Positions 28,009 through 38,006 of a stretch of DNA of 64,000 bases are shown here, in pieces; positions within the stretch are counted from its first letter, which is position 1, and each line of letters begins with the position of its first letter. The DNA lies in contig NZ_CP014945.1 in assembly GCF_001606025.1 (NCBI RefSeq), positions 62,001 to 126,000 on the forward strand, given 5' to 3'. This DNA comes from Psychrobacter alimentarius (GTDB taxonomy: Bacteria > Pseudomonadota > Gammaproteobacteria > Pseudomonadales > Moraxellaceae). The notes beneath the pieces are model-generated. The model saw only the letters and a program-made list of their open reading frames with translations, was not told the DNA's origin and made no database searches. The position numbers were made by a program, and so were the translations under genes.

Positions 28009-29715
28009 TTATTCCGAGGTTACTCGCATCATTTCTTGGATACTGGTGACCCCTTGTAAAACCTTTAAAACACCTGAGCGGCGCAGATCTCGGAAACCAT
28101 TTTTGAGTGCCGCATCTTTGATATCTATCGCATTTCCATCTTCCATAATAATGCGTGAAATATCAGGTGTGACTTTCATGACTTCATAAATACCGACACG
28201 TCCTTTATAGCCTTCACGGCACTCATTACAACCTACTGGTTCATAAATGATATTATCTGGATTGTCTAAATCCACATCCTTAAATCCAAGCTCAAGTAGG
28301 CTTTGGCGAGGGATATTGATAGGCTTTTTACAGTTTTTGCATAGACGTCGTGCCAAGCGCTGAGCGATAACCAAGTTGACGGAAGTAGCGATATTGAAAG
28401 AAGCCACACCCATGTTACGCAGACGGGTCAATGTTTCAGGAGCGGAATTGGTGTGCAAGGTTGAGAGTACCATGTGACCCGTCTGAGCGGCTTTAATGGC
28501 AATCTCTGCCGTTTCAAGGTCACGAATCTCCCCAACCATCACAATATCAGGATCTTGGCGCAAAAAGGACTTAAGGGCGTTAGCAAAGGTCAACCCCACT
28601 TTGGGATTGACGTTAACCTGATTGATACCCTCTAAATTGATCTCGACAGGGTCTTCAGCAGTTGAGATATTGGTCGCGCCTGTATTTAATATATTGATAC
28701 CTGTATATAATGAAACAGTTTTACCGGAACCCGTAGGACCAGTAATCAATAGCATGCCTTGCGGCTTATGCAGCGCTTCTAAGAACATCTCTTTTTGATC
28801 TGGCTCATAACCCAAGGCTTCAATACCTAGCATGGCTGAAGAAGGATCCAAAATACGCAGAACGATTTTTTCACCGAACAGTGTTGGTAAAGAGTTCACA
28901 CGAAAATCAATGGCTTTACTTTTAGATATTTTAAGTTTAATACGTCCATCTTGTGGCACACGGCGCTCTGAGATGTCCATCTGTGACATGACCTTTAAGC
29001 GCGCTGCGATTTTTCCTGCCAGCTGTACGGGCGGATTAGACATTTTCTGCATCACGCCATCGACACGAAAGCGAACACGATACGTTTTTTCATAGGGCTC
29101 AAAATGCAAATCAGAGGCGCCCATACGAATGGCATCCACCAGCATTTTATTGACAAACTTTACCACAGGGGCCTCATCCACGCTGTCTGTAAGTTTGACT
29201 TCACCTTCTTCTTCGTTTTCTTCAAAACCAACGTTTAGATCACTGTCAGAGAAGCTATCGAAACTTTGCATAGTATCAGCATAAATTTTTTCGATATGCC
29301 TTTTAAGCTTGTCTTCTTCGACGACAATGGTTTCAATAGAAAGTCGAGAGTTAAAGGCGATGGCATCAATCGCATCGACACGGGTTGGGTCACTTAACGC
29401 AATAAATAAACGCTGTCCTCGCTTAAAGAGTGGCAAGGCATTAAATTTACGGACGATTTTTTCGTCCACCAAATCTCTTGGAATGACATCAAGATTGAGC
29501 GCATCTAAATCGAATAAAGGATCGCCAAAGGCCTGTGACAGCATCTGAGCAAGGTGGGACGCGTCGGCCAGTTTGTTGTCTACCAGATACGGCACTAATC
29601 CTATTTGCTGCTGCTGAGATTCGGTTTGCGCCGTTTTCATATTCGCTTCGCTAACGACACCTTCACTGATTAGCTGCTGCGCCAACCCGCCATATTTACT
29701 CGTTGTGACAGACAT
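28009..29715 (-). CDS. pilB: Type IV pilus assembly ATPase PilB
   Basis: 568-residue hexameric ATPase that powers pilus extension. It has an N-terminal MshEN domain (QLISEGVVSEANMKTA, LVPYLVDNKLADASHLAQMLSQAFGDPLFDLDAL), Walker A GPTGSGKT, the Asp box, Walker B region VMVGEIRDLETAEIA, and the C-terminal four-cysteine zinc motif CKNC...CNEC. The start is the ATG at 29715, with GGAG eight bases upstream; an earlier ATG at 29748 is in frame. pilC follows 218 bases downstream. Confidence 0.95.
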   Translation of the reverse strand: MSVTTSKYGGLAQQLISEGVVSEANMKTAQTESQQQQIGLVPYLVDNKLADASHLAQMLSQAFGDPLFDLDALNLDVIPRDLVDEKIVRKFNALPLFKRGQRLFIALSDPTRVDAIDAIAFNSRLSIETIVVEEDKLKRHIEKIYADTMQSFDSFSDSDLNVGFEENEEEGEVKLTDSVDEAPVVKFVNKMLVDAIRMGASDLHFEPYEKTYRVRFRVDGVMQKMSNPPVQLAGKIAARLKVMSQMDISERRVPQDGRIKLKISKSKAIDFRVNSLPTLFGEKIVLRILDPSSAMLGIEALGYEPDQKEMFLEALHKPQGMLLITGPTGSGKTVSLYTGINILNTGATNISTAEDPVEINLEGINQVNVNPKVGLTFANALKSFLRQDPDIVMVGEIRDLETAEIAIKAAQTGHMVLSTLHTNSAPETLTRLRNMGVASFNIATSVNLVIAQRLARRLCKNCKKPINIPRQSLLELGFKDVDLDNPDNIIYEPVGCNECREGYKGRVGIYEVMKVTPDISRIIMEDGNAIDIKDAALKNGFRDLRRSGVLKVLQGVTSIQEMMRVTSE

Positions 29716-30166
29716 TACGACTTCTCCTTGATACCAAGTACTCAGCATACTTATCCAAAATTCACAGACTATTTATAGTGATAGTTGCTTATAGATATCT
29801 TTTCTGAAGGTGTATTTTCTGAGTCAGCAAAACGTTACTTTCGCAAAAGATCTCGCTATCCTTACCTTTTATTAATAGTCTATATTTTTGGTCGTGCACG
29901 CTATAAGCATTTCAATGAATTAAGTTTTTGATAATATTGCGTTATTTATGAATGTTATACTATTAAAGATTTGCTTCAGTTTAAAGGCTTTATATACACT
30001 ATATAACCTGTCGCACGCAAAGAATCCTTACGGGTATCAGGTTGGTTGAATCGGTACTTCAAGTGTCTTTCCATTTCTGGCGATGGCATACTATAGCACT
30101 TGTTAATTATTTGTTATACTGGCGCGCATATTAGCCGAATTGGCATGAATACATGAGACAAGGTAG
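29716..30166. other. Divergent promoter region between pilB and tpiA
   Basis: 451 bases without a gene. A -10-like TATACT at 30115-30120, about 47 bases before tpiA, is the only promoter element I would point to; no matching -35 is clear. Confidence 0.5.
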
Positions 30167-30979
30167 ATGAGTATGCAAGCTTGGGTAATTGGCAACTGGA
30201 AACAAAATCCAGCAACGAACCACGACGTGAATGCACTGTTGAACGACTTACTGGCTGTGACCGATGCACAAGCTGATACGACGCCAGTGACAAGTCGTTT
30301 CCAATTGATGGTGGCACCAAGCTGTATTCATTTGGCGGCCGTTAGTGCGCGTTTGAAAGGCAGTACCATACAATGTGCTGCGCAAGATATTAGCCAACAT
30401 AGTGCGAGTACAGGCGCATACACAGGCGATTGTTCAGCGCAACAAGTGGCAGATGCTGGGGCAACTTGGACAATACTGGGTCACTCTGAGCGCCGTCAAT
30501 ACCATAAAGAATCTCACGATACCTTAATCAAAAAGCTGACTCATGCCTTTGCAAAAAACCTAGGCGTGGTTTTCTGTATTGGTGAGACTCAAACTCAGTA
30601 TGATGATCAGCAAACCTTAAACGTCATCAATGATCAGTTGTCAGTGCTCAAAGATTTACTTACCCAGCAGCCAGAACTCCTCTTATCGTTGTCTGAGCGC
30701 TTAATTGTCGCTTATGAGCCAGTATGGGCAATTGGTACTGGAAAAGTGCCAACGGTAGAAGAAGTCAGCAAAACGCATCAGTATATAAAACAAACGATTG
30801 CCAGTTTTGCCAAAACAGTAGACAACATGACCGTGTTGTATGGCGGTAGCGTAAATGCCAGCAACGCTGATAGCTTCGCTGCTGATGCTATGATTGATGG
30901 CGCATTGGTTGGTGGTGCTTCTTTAAAAGCTGAGAGTTTTTTAGCCATTGCTAATGCTTTTAGCCATACCCACACATAA
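30167..30979 (+). CDS. tpiA: Triosephosphate isomerase TpiA
   Basis: 270-residue TIM-barrel enzyme of glycolysis interconverting dihydroxyacetone phosphate and glyceraldehyde 3-phosphate. Catalytic residues are visible: K12 in GNWKQN, H106 in LGHSERR and E184 in [13 protein letters not shown]; the phosphate loop YGGSVNASN follows. It is slightly longer than the usual ~250 residues. It precedes secG, as in many gammaproteobacteria. Confidence 0.96.
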   Translation: MSMQAWVIGNWKQNPATNHDVNALLNDLLAVTDAQADTTPVTSRFQLMVAPSCIHLAAVSARLKGSTIQCAAQDISQHSASTGAYTGDCSAQQVADAGATWTILGHSERRQYHKESHDTLIKKLTHAFAKNLGVVFCIGETQTQYDDQQTLNVINDQLSVLKDLLTQQPELLLSLSERLIVAYEPVWAIGTGKVPTVEEVSKTHQYIKQTIASFAKTVDNMTVLYGGSVNASNADSFAADAMIDGALVGGASLKAESFLAIANAFSHTHT

Positions 30980-31053
30980 TACTCTGAACAAAGCTTGGCG
31001 CAGGCATTGCTAACTTGCCCAAAAAGTATCTTTTTTAGTTGAAAAAAGTAGGT

Positions 31054-31082
31054 TTAACAGTGCCCTTGCAATCGTGTACAAT
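31054..31082 (+). promoter_or_regulatory. Probable sigma-70 promoter of secG
   Basis: TTAACA (31054-31059) and TACAAT (31077-31082) are separated by 17 bases; each matches consensus at five of six positions. It lies about 110 bases upstream of secG. Confidence 0.55.
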
Positions 31083-31194
31083 GCGCCTTATTTATAAAAA
31101 TGATTTGGCATCAACATATATTGATCGCTACCCCTATTAAAGTTAAGATTTATTTTCCGTTATTAGTCGTCATCACACGGCAAAAGAGGACACC

Positions 31195-31503
31195 ATGTTT
31201 ACGTTTATATTAGCCCTGCACATCATCGTGGCCATTGCCATGATCGGCTTGATTTTGATACAGCATGGTAAAGGGGCAGATGCTGGAGCTTCTTTTGGTG
31301 CTGGCTCATCGGGTACCGTATTTGGTGCAGCGGGAACGGCCAACTTTTTGACTCGTGCAACCGCCGTGCTTACCGTCATCTTTTTCATCACCAGTATGAC
31401 CTTAGCTGTCCATGCTCGTAAACAGGCGGAAGATCAGTTTCGTTTAGATGCACCAGTTTCAGCGCCACAAACACCGCGCCCGTTGACACAAAATCCGCAA
31501 TAA
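31195..31503 (+). CDS. secG: Preprotein translocase subunit SecG
   Basis: 102-residue inner-membrane subunit of the SecYEG channel. Two membrane helices (about 1-20 and 50-70) flank the conserved cytoplasmic loop QHGKGADAGASFGAGSSGTVFGAAG. The C-terminal tail is polar and proline-rich. It is followed by the tRNA-Leu gene, the usual secG-leuU order. Confidence 0.94.
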   Translation: MFTFILALHIIVAIAMIGLILIQHGKGADAGASFGAGSSGTVFGAAGTANFLTRATAVLTVIFFITSMTLAVHARKQAEDQFRLDAPVSAPQTPRPLTQNPQ

Positions 31504-31525
31504 AAGGATTTTAAACAAGCAGCCC

Positions 31526-31554
31526 TTGCTATTTTGCTACGTTAGATTTACAAT
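31526..31554 (+). promoter_or_regulatory. Possible promoter of the tRNA-Leu gene
   Basis: TTGCTA (31526-31531) and TACAAT (31549-31554) with a 17-base spacer, about 95 bases upstream of the tRNA. Confidence 0.4.
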
Positions 31555-31649
31555 GCTTTTCTGTTTTTACAGGTCCTTTTCTATCAACGCCTACCTTAAG
31601 CGTTATTGATGATAGGTTTGAGACTAAAAGACAGAGTAATAAGAAAGAT

Positions 31650-31734
31650 GCGATTGTGGTGGAATTGGTAGACACGCCATCTTGAGGGGGTGGTGGCGCA
31701 AGCTGTGGGGGTTCAAGTCCCCCCAATCGCACCA
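31650..31734 (+). tRNA. leuU: tRNA-Leu (anticodon GAG)
   Basis: 85-nt class II tRNA with encoded CCA. The acceptor stem is GCGATTG with CAATCGC, the anticodon stem CCATC with GGTGG, the loop TTGAGGG (anticodon GAG), followed by a variable arm and the GTTCAAGTC T loop. The symbol follows the usual name at this secG-linked locus. Confidence 0.97.
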
Positions 31735-31814
31735 AGTTTTTATTACGCAGCACAGCGTAAGGTTGTTTTTATAAATAGTCATTTGGTTCATTTAAATTTA
31801 TTTTAAAATAAACA

Positions 31815-31843
31815 TTGACACTTCTATAAAACCTCCCTATAAT
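31815..31843 (+). promoter_or_regulatory. Perfect consensus sigma-70 promoter of tRNA-fMet
   Basis: TTGACA (31815-31820), a 17-base spacer, then TATAAT (31838-31843): exact consensus at all twelve positions. Transcription would begin about 10 bases before the tRNA at 31860. It may also feed the downstream rimP-nusA genes past the terminator at 31984-32010. Confidence 0.88.
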
Positions 31844-31859
31844 GTGCGTTCTAGATTGA

Positions 31860-31936
<77 letters not shown>

Positions 31937-32359
31937 CTTTTTATACTGATGTTTTGTACACTAAACTTGTCAGTAACGATTAGCCCACCATTATGTTTGT
32001 GGGTTTTTTTGTATCTGATGGTCAGTGTTATCGCGGTATCTATCCTACTTGTGCTAAGCTCTAGGTCTATAGAGTAAAATACTCTTCGTCACTTACCGCT
32101 ACTAACGCGATTTTTCTTAAGCGACACTATCTGCTATTCCTTACTCTTTTATCGATAGTATTGCTTTATGAATCATAAAAGCATTGTCTGACTGAGCTTG
32201 ATGTTTTCTGTGCTCGTCCCTATATAAATGCATAGCATACGAAGATTATGGTTTAAAATACAGTATCATCTATGATGCTGACGAGTAAGAAATACATTAA
32301 AATTTTGAGACGGTTTATCAAGTACGATAGATGAGTGAATAGGAAAATACAAAGAGATT
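31937..32359. other. Leader region between tRNA-fMet and rimP
   Basis: 423 bases without a gene apart from the terminator at 31984-32010. The rest is AT-rich and presumably carries a promoter or leader for the rimP-nusA-infB genes; no consensus promoter was clear. Confidence 0.5.
31984..32010 (+). terminator. Terminator after tRNA-fMet
   Basis: CCCAC (31984-31988) pairs with GTGGG (31999-32003), followed by seven T. It could attenuate read-through from the strong tRNA promoter into rimP. Confidence 0.65.
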
Positions 32360-32860
32360 ATGAAGCTTTCGACCAAAGTTGCAGAACTGACCAATATTAT
32401 TGCTCCAGCAGTGGCCGCTTGTGATGTGGCACTATGGGGTATAGAATTCGCGCCACAAGGCCGTCGTTCTTTGTTGCGTATTTATATTGAGGCATTGCCA
32501 GAAGAGCAAGCTCAAGATAAGCATGTCACGATTGAAGATTGCGCTGCGGTAAACCATCAAGTGAGCGGTATTCTTGAGGTTCATGATCCTATTGCTGGTG
32601 AATATATTTTAGAAGTATCATCGCCAGGGTTCGACCGTGCGTTTTTCTCAGACGAACAAATGCATGCGTATGTTGGTCAAAAAGTGAGCCTACGTCTGAT
32701 TCAGGCTATTGGTGAAGGCGATCAAAAACGCCGTAAAGCAACAGGTACTTTAGATAGTATCGATGCAAACGTTTTGACACTCACATCAAATGATGGTGAG
32801 CAGTTCGAAATTGCCCTAAGTAACATAGATAAAGCCAATTTGATCTATGAAGATGCATAA
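32360..32860 (+). CDS. rimP: Ribosome maturation factor RimP
   Basis: 166-residue factor for 30S subunit maturation. It shows the RimP N-terminal domain (VAACDVALWGIEFAPQGRRSLLRIYIE; ITIEDCAAVNHQVSGILEVHDPI) and the conserved LEVSSPGFDRAFFSDEQ, then a C-terminal SH3-like barrel. It is the first protein gene of the rimP-nusA-infB cluster, downstream of metY as in E. coli. Confidence 0.94.
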   Translation: MKLSTKVAELTNIIAPAVAACDVALWGIEFAPQGRRSLLRIYIEALPEEQAQDKHVTIEDCAAVNHQVSGILEVHDPIAGEYILEVSSPGFDRAFFSDEQMHAYVGQKVSLRLIQAIGEGDQKRRKATGTLDSIDANVLTLTSNDGEQFEIALSNIDKANLIYEDA

Positions 32861-33047
32861 TCTATTGAGAGGTTGCATTTAAGGACATTCTTAAATGAAT
32901 ACAATAGGCTATATAGGTTACGAGAAATAAGAAGATTATTCTCCAAACACATCTCTTTAATTAAATAATAGCTTGCGGTAAAACCATACTATTGATACAC
33001 AAATTATAAAATTTAAGTCAATTAAAAAATGATAGGACAGGTATAGC

Positions 33048-34532
33048 ATGAGTCGTGAAATCTTAACGGTAGTAGAAACTGTCAGTAATGAAAAGGGCTT
33101 AAATCCTGAAGATATCTTCGAAGCCATAGAAGACGCTTTGGTGGTATCGACTAAGAAAAAAGTCTACACCGAACAGCCAGAAGTGGCTGTACGCGTTGCT
33201 ATTGACCGTGCAACAGGTGACTATGATACGTATCGTTACTGGACAGTGGTTGCAGATGAAGACCATGAAATGCCTGCCTGCCAGTTAGCTATCAGTGACC
33301 TTGATGAAAATGAATGGTCAATCGGTGATGTTAAAGAAGAGCAGATTGAATCCATTGAATTTGGTCGTATTGCTGCGACTCAAGCCAAACAGGTCATCAT
33401 CCAAAAAATTCGTGAAGCTGAGCGTGCGTTAGTAGCCGATGCTTTTGAACCACGTGTGGGTGAAATGATGTATGGCGAGGTCAAAAAACAGACACGCGAT
33501 GGTTACATCATTGATTTGGGTGACAATGCAGAAGGCTATTTGTCACGTGATCAGATGTTGCCACGCGAACAGCTACGTGCAAAATCTCGTATCAATGCGA
33601 TTTTGTACCATGTAAACCGTGAAAATCGCGGTGCACAGCTATTGCTTTCTCGTACACATCCAGAAATGCTTTCAGCATTGATGCAAAAAGAAGTACCTGA
33701 GATTGCAGAACAAATTATCGAAATTCGTCATGTTGCTCGCTTGCCAGGTACACGTGCCAAAATCGCAGTAAAAACAAACGATCATCGTATTGATCCAGTT
33801 GGCGCTTGTATTGGTATGCGTGGTACGCGTATCCAAGCAGTACAGCAAGAGCTTGATGGTGAGCGCATTGATGTGGTCGTTTGGTCAGATGATCCTGCCC
33901 AATTTATCATCAGCGCTTTAGAGCCAGCTGACGTTAGCAGTATCATCCTGGATGAAGACACTCAAACAGCTGACATTATCTTTAGCACCAATGATCAGTT
34001 GGCGCGTGCGATTGGCTCACAAGGCCAGAACGTACGTTTGGCTTCTGAGTTGACAGGCTATAAGCTAAATATGATGCTAGAAGAAGAGTATCAGCAGCGT
34101 CAAGAAAATGAATCAAAAGCCTTTATCGAATTGTTCTATGAGCGTTTAGAAGTCGATAAAGACTTGGCACAAGCGCTTGTGGATATTGGTTTTACCAGTA
34201 TCGAAGAAGTGGCTTACGTACCTGTTGAGACTTTCTATGATATAGAAGGCCTAGACGATGAAGCGATTGAGATGATTCAAGAGCGTGCGAAAGAAGTGGT
34301 CATCGCTGACGAGCTGGTCAAACAACAAAACATGAAAGAGCCAAGTCAAGAACTTCAAGATCTTGAAGGTATGACTGTCAGCTTGGCCTATAAAATGGCA
34401 CAAAAAGACATTCTTACCGTTGATGACTTGGCAGAACAAGCCGTCTTCGATCTAGAAGATATCGAAGGTTTAGATTCTGAAACCGCAGGAAAACTCATTA
34501 TGAAGGCTCGGGAATCTTGGTTCAATGAATAA
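33048..34532 (+). CDS. nusA: Transcription termination/antitermination factor NusA
   Basis: 494-residue RNA polymerase-associated factor controlling pausing, termination and antitermination. Domains in order: N-terminal polymerase-binding domain (1-125), S1 domain (about 135-200, GEVKKQTRDGYIIDLGDNAEGYL), two KH domains (about 230-345, with IGMRGTRI and IGSQGQNV), and two C-terminal acidic repeats (365-494), as in E. coli NusA. It lies between rimP and infB. Confidence 0.96.
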   Translation: MSREILTVVETVSNEKGLNPEDIFEAIEDALVVSTKKKVYTEQPEVAVRVAIDRATGDYDTYRYWTVVADEDHEMPACQLAISDLDENEWSIGDVKEEQIESIEFGRIAATQAKQVIIQKIREAERALVADAFEPRVGEMMYGEVKKQTRDGYIIDLGDNAEGYLSRDQMLPREQLRAKSRINAILYHVNRENRGAQLLLSRTHPEMLSALMQKEVPEIAEQIIEIRHVARLPGTRAKIAVKTNDHRIDPVGACIGMRGTRIQAVQQELDGERIDVVVWSDDPAQFIISALEPADVSSIILDEDTQTADIIFSTNDQLARAIGSQGQNVRLASELTGYKLNMMLEEEYQQRQENESKAFIELFYERLEVDKDLAQALVDIGFTSIEEVAYVPVETFYDIEGLDDEAIEMIQERAKEVVIADELVKQQNMKEPSQELQDLEGMTVSLAYKMAQKDILTVDDLAEQAVFDLEDIEGLDSETAGKLIMKARESWFNE

Positions 34533-34541
34533 GCGGTAACT

Positions 34542-34568
34542 GCATATCGCTGTCTTTTAGTGATATGC
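34542..34568 (+). promoter_or_regulatory. Intercistronic hairpin between nusA and infB
   Basis: GCATATC (34542-34548) pairs with GATATGC (34562-34568), ten bases past the nusA stop. There is no T run, so it is more likely an mRNA processing or stability element than a terminator. Confidence 0.4.
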
Positions 34569-34678
34569 TATCGAAATAAAGCGCTGGTATGTAATATAAA
34601 TACTGGCCTTACCCCAATCATTTGTAGCCAACAACTGAATTGAACATATAGCAAATAATAGACAGTAGGTGATAATAA

Positions 34679-37405
34679 ATGGCAGATAAGACCGTCAAAG
34701 AACTGGCAGATATGGTAGGCAAAACGCCAAGCGCTGTAAAACAGCAATTGGTAGATGCTGGACTGCCTGCTCGTGCAGAAAGTGACCTAGTCACTGAGCT
34801 TGAGCAAGAGAAGTTGGTGACGTATTTAAAGCAAAGTCATGGTCAGCAAGAAAAGCGTCGTATCAGTCTGAAATCTAAGACGACTAGCACTGCGCGTGTG
34901 ACCGGCTCTTCAGGAAAATCTAAGAGCGTCAATGTTGAAGTGCGTAAAAAGAAAGTTTTCGAAAAGCCTGATCCAGAAAAGATGGCTGAAGAATTGGCTG
35001 CGCGTGAGCAAGCGATGATTGAGTCGCAAGAACGTGCCGCTAAAGAAGCTGAAGAACGTGCGGCTACTAAGAAAAAAGCTGAAGAACGTCAAGCAGCAAC
35101 CTTAGCAGCAATGCGTGCAAGTTTGGGCTCTAGCAAAAAGTCAGACGATAAGAATGACGATATCTCGACGTCAGTGGTCGTGAAAAAAGGCGGTAAGGCT
35201 ACGGTAGAAGTTAAGCCAAAAGAGCAACCGAAGAAAAAAGTTGCTGCCACAAAACCTAAAGTTGAAACAGCCACTGAGCGTAAAGCGCGCGAAGCACGTG
35301 AGAAAGAGGAAGCTCGTCTGCGTGAAATCGAGACTGAAACACGCCGCGTTCAAGCCGAAGAAGCACAAAAACGTACGCTTGAGCAGATGCGTAAAATGGC
35401 TGGCAAATATACAGATCAACCAGCTTCTGAAGTTCGTAAAGACGAACCATTAGCAGAAGGTTTGGTAGGCGATGCTTTAGAAGAATCGTTTGAAAAAGAA
35501 CGCCGCGAAATCAAGCGTGGCACCAGTAGTACTAGTGCACGTGGTCGTGGTCGTCGTAAGAATCAAGACGAGCGCGAGATCAAAAACCGCAAAAATGGTT
35601 TGCGTTCAACACAAGCATCACAGCATAAGTTTGAAAAACCAGTCGAAAAAATTGTCTATGATGTTGAAATTAGCGAGCACATTACCGTTGCCGATCTTGC
35701 TCAACGTATGGCAGTGAAAGCTCGTGAAGTCACCAAATTGCTTATGAAAATGGGTGAAATGGCTCGTGAATCAGATATGATTGACCAAGCCACAGCAAGT
35801 TTGCTTGTTGAAGAAATGGGTCACAATCCAGTACCTGTTAGTGATACGAAGGTGGAAGACGATCTGCAAGACGCAGTTGATGAGCGTAGCAGTAACGTAC
35901 AAACACGTCCGCCAGTCGTGACTATTATGGGTCACGTTGATCATGGTAAAACATCATTACTAGACAAAATTCGCGAAACGAAAGTGGCAACGGGCGAAGC
36001 AGGTGGTATTACCCAGCATATTGGTGCTTACCATGTAAAAACTGATCGTGGCGTTATTACTTTCCTTGATACGCCAGGTCACGCAGCTTTTAGTGCGATG
36101 CGTTCACGTGGTGCTCAAGCGACTGATATCGTTGTATTGGTTGTTGCAGCTGACGATGGCATGATGCCGCAAACCGCAGAAGCCATTGATCATGCACGTG
36201 CTGCTGGTACACCAATTATTGTCGCTATTAACAAAATGGATAAGCCAAGTGCCGATCCTGACCGTGTTCTTAATGAGTTGACCACAAAAGAAGTGGTTTC
36301 AGAGGAATGGGGCGGTGACACACCAATGGCTCGTATCTCTGCCAAAACTGGTGAAGGTATTGATGAGTTGTTAGAATTCATTAGCTTGCAAGCTGAGCTT
36401 ATGGAGCTAGAAGCCCCACTAGATGGTGCTGCTCAAGGTGTTGTTATTGAGTCAAGACTTGAGAAAGGTCGTGGTCCAGTGGTTAGTGTCCTTGTTAAGA
36501 AAGGCACACTGAAGCAAGGCGATTTGGTGTTAGCGGGTGAGCATTATGGTAAAGTCCGTGCAATGACGGATGAGAATGGTCAACGTATCAAATCTGCGGG
36601 TCCTTCTATTCCTGTTGAGATCTTAGGTTTGCCTGAAACGCCAGCTGCTGGTAGCGAATTCCTAGTAGTGACAGATGAGAAAAAAGCACGTGAAGTGGCT
36701 GACTTTAGAACCAATCGTGAGCGTGAGCGTCAACTTGAACGTCAGAATGCGATGCGTTTAGAAAGTATGTTTGACCAGATGGGTCAAGGCGATGTGTCTT
36801 TCTTAAATATCGTATTGAAAACAGATGTACGTGGCTCACTCGAAGCATTACTGTCAGCATTGAACGAGCTGTCAACTGATGAGGTCAAGGTCAGAGTCAT
36901 CAGTTCAGGGGTCGGTCCTATTTCTGAGTCTGATGTTACATTGGCAGAGTCTAGTGAAGCTGTGCTATTGGGCTTCAACGTTCGTGCAGATGCAACTGCA
37001 CGCCGTAAAGCAGATTCGGCTAACATGGATATTCGCTACTATAGTGTTATCTATGGCTTGATTGATGATGTCAAAGCCGCAATGAGTGGTATGCTTGCTC
37101 CTGAACATCGTGAGAAGATTCTTGGCGTTGCAGACGTTCGTGAAGTCTTCCGTTCTAGTAAGTTTGGTGCGGCTGCTGGTTGTATGGTGGTTGAAGGTAC
37201 AATCTATCGCAACAAACCAATCCGTGTATTGCGTGATGACCAAGTTATCTTTACGGGTCAATTGCAATCATTACGTCGCTATAAAGAAGACGTTAATGAA
37301 GTACGTACAGGTATGGAATGTGGTCTGGCTGTTCGTGGCTATGACGTCGAAGCGGGTGATAAGATCGAAGTATTTGAAATCCAAGAGTTCGCTCGTACGA
37401 TTTAA
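34679..37405 (+). CDS. infB: Translation initiation factor IF-2
   Basis: 908-residue GTPase that positions initiator tRNA on the 30S subunit. It has an N-terminal IF2_N domain, a long Lys/Glu/Ala-rich linker (about 90-320), a second IF2_N domain (328-380), then the G domain with GHVDHGKT (418-425), DTPGHAAF and NKMD, and beta-barrel and tRNA-binding domains to the end. Length is close to E. coli IF2-alpha (890). Internal starts for shorter isoforms are possible but not evident. Confidence 0.97.
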   Translation: MADKTVKELADMVGKTPSAVKQQLVDAGLPARAESDLVTELEQEKLVTYLKQSHGQQEKRRISLKSKTTSTARVTGSSGKSKSVNVEVRKKKVFEKPDPEKMAEELAAREQAMIESQERAAKEAEERAATKKKAEERQAATLAAMRASLGSSKKSDDKNDDISTSVVVKKGGKATVEVKPKEQPKKKVAATKPKVETATERKAREAREKEEARLREIETETRRVQAEEAQKRTLEQMRKMAGKYTDQPASEVRKDEPLAEGLVGDALEESFEKERREIKRGTSSTSARGRGRRKNQDEREIKNRKNGLRSTQASQHKFEKPVEKIVYDVEISEHITVADLAQRMAVKAREVTKLLMKMGEMARESDMIDQATASLLVEEMGHNPVPVSDTKVEDDLQDAVDERSSNVQTRPPVVTIMGHVDHGKTSLLDKIRETKVATGEAGGITQHIGAYHVKTDRGVITFLDTPGHAAFSAMRSRGAQATDIVVLVVAADDGMMPQTAEAIDHARAAGTPIIVAINKMDKPSADPDRVLNELTTKEVVSEEWGGDTPMARISAKTGEGIDELLEFISLQAELMELEAPLDGAAQGVVIESRLEKGRGPVVSVLVKKGTLKQGDLVLAGEHYGKVRAMTDENGQRIKSAGPSIPVEILGLPETPAAGSEFLVVTDEKKAREVADFRTNRERERQLERQNAMRLESMFDQMGQGDVSFLNIVLKTDVRGSLEALLSALNELSTDEVKVRVISSGVGPISESDVTLAESSEAVLLGFNVRADATARRKADSANMDIRYYSVIYGLIDDVKAAMSGMLAPEHREKILGVADVREVFRSSKFGAAAGCMVVEGTIYRNKPIRVLRDDQVIFTGQLQSLRRYKEDVNEVRTGMECGLAVRGYDVEAGDKIEVFEIQEFARTI

Positions 37406-37422
37406 AGCGACGACTTGATAGT

Positions 37423-37473
37423 AGGATATCTAGCCATACGATACGCCATATCGGCTAAGTATGTAGATATCCT
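37423..37473 (+). promoter_or_regulatory. Long structured hairpin between infB and rbfA
   Basis: The outer stem AGGATATCTA (upstream arm) and TAGATATCCT (37464-37473) is perfect over ten bases. An inner stem TAGCC (37431-37435) and GGCTA (37453-37457) gives an alternative or stacked fold. It is followed 20 bases later by the terminator at 37494. Confidence 0.5.
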
Positions 37474-37493
37474 CTTAACCTCTAGCTGTACTT

Positions 37494-37527
37494 AGGCCTA
37501 ACAGGTACACCCTGCTAGGCCTTTTTT
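37494..37527 (+). terminator. Terminator/attenuator between infB and rbfA
   Basis: AGGCCTAACAGG and CCTGCTAGGCCT form a 12-bp stem with one mismatch around TACAC, followed by six T. Since rbfA and truB lie downstream in the same direction, it may act as an attenuator. Confidence 0.75.
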
Positions 37528-37607
37528 AGCAAATAGTTATTATCAAGCGATTAATCAGCAAATGTATTCACAAATAAAATGAGCCATATTAGAGACAAGG
37601 TAAAAAC

Positions 37608-37997
37608 ATGAACCAACGTTTACAACGCTTAGCCGATCAAATTCAGCGTGAGCTTGCTGTACTTATCCGTGACGAAGTCAATGACCCTCGTCTAACGGGT
37701 TTTGTCACTATTTCTAGCGTTAAAGTTAGCCCAGATTTAGGCTACGCTGATATCTACGTCACCATCATGGAGCCTGAGCTTAACGATGCCATGACGAAGA
37801 CCAATCATGAAGAGAGTATCAAAGTATTAAATAAAGCAGCAGGATTTTTGCGTACTGAGCTAAGCCATAGCCTAAAAACACGCACCACACCGCGCCTGCG
37901 TTTTCATTATGATGAAGTCACTGCCCGTGGCAATTACATGATGGATCTAATCAATAAAGCCGTCACTAAGACAGAACAAAATGAGAATGACGAGTAA
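37608..37997 (+). CDS. rbfA: Ribosome-binding factor A
   Basis: 129-residue KH-like cold-shock factor for 30S maturation, needed for growth in the cold in E. coli. Recognised by QRLADQIQRELAVLIRDEVNDPRLTGFVTISSVKVSPDLGYADIYVTI and the C-terminal RTTPRLRFHYDE. It has its usual place between infB and truB. The terminator-like structure upstream suggests separate control from infB. Confidence 0.95.
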   Translation: MNQRLQRLADQIQRELAVLIRDEVNDPRLTGFVTISSVKVSPDLGYADIYVTIMEPELNDAMTKTNHEESIKVLNKAAGFLRTELSHSLKTRTTPRLRFHYDEVTARGNYMMDLINKAVTKTEQNENDE

Positions 37998-38006
37998 ATA
38001 ACCCTT

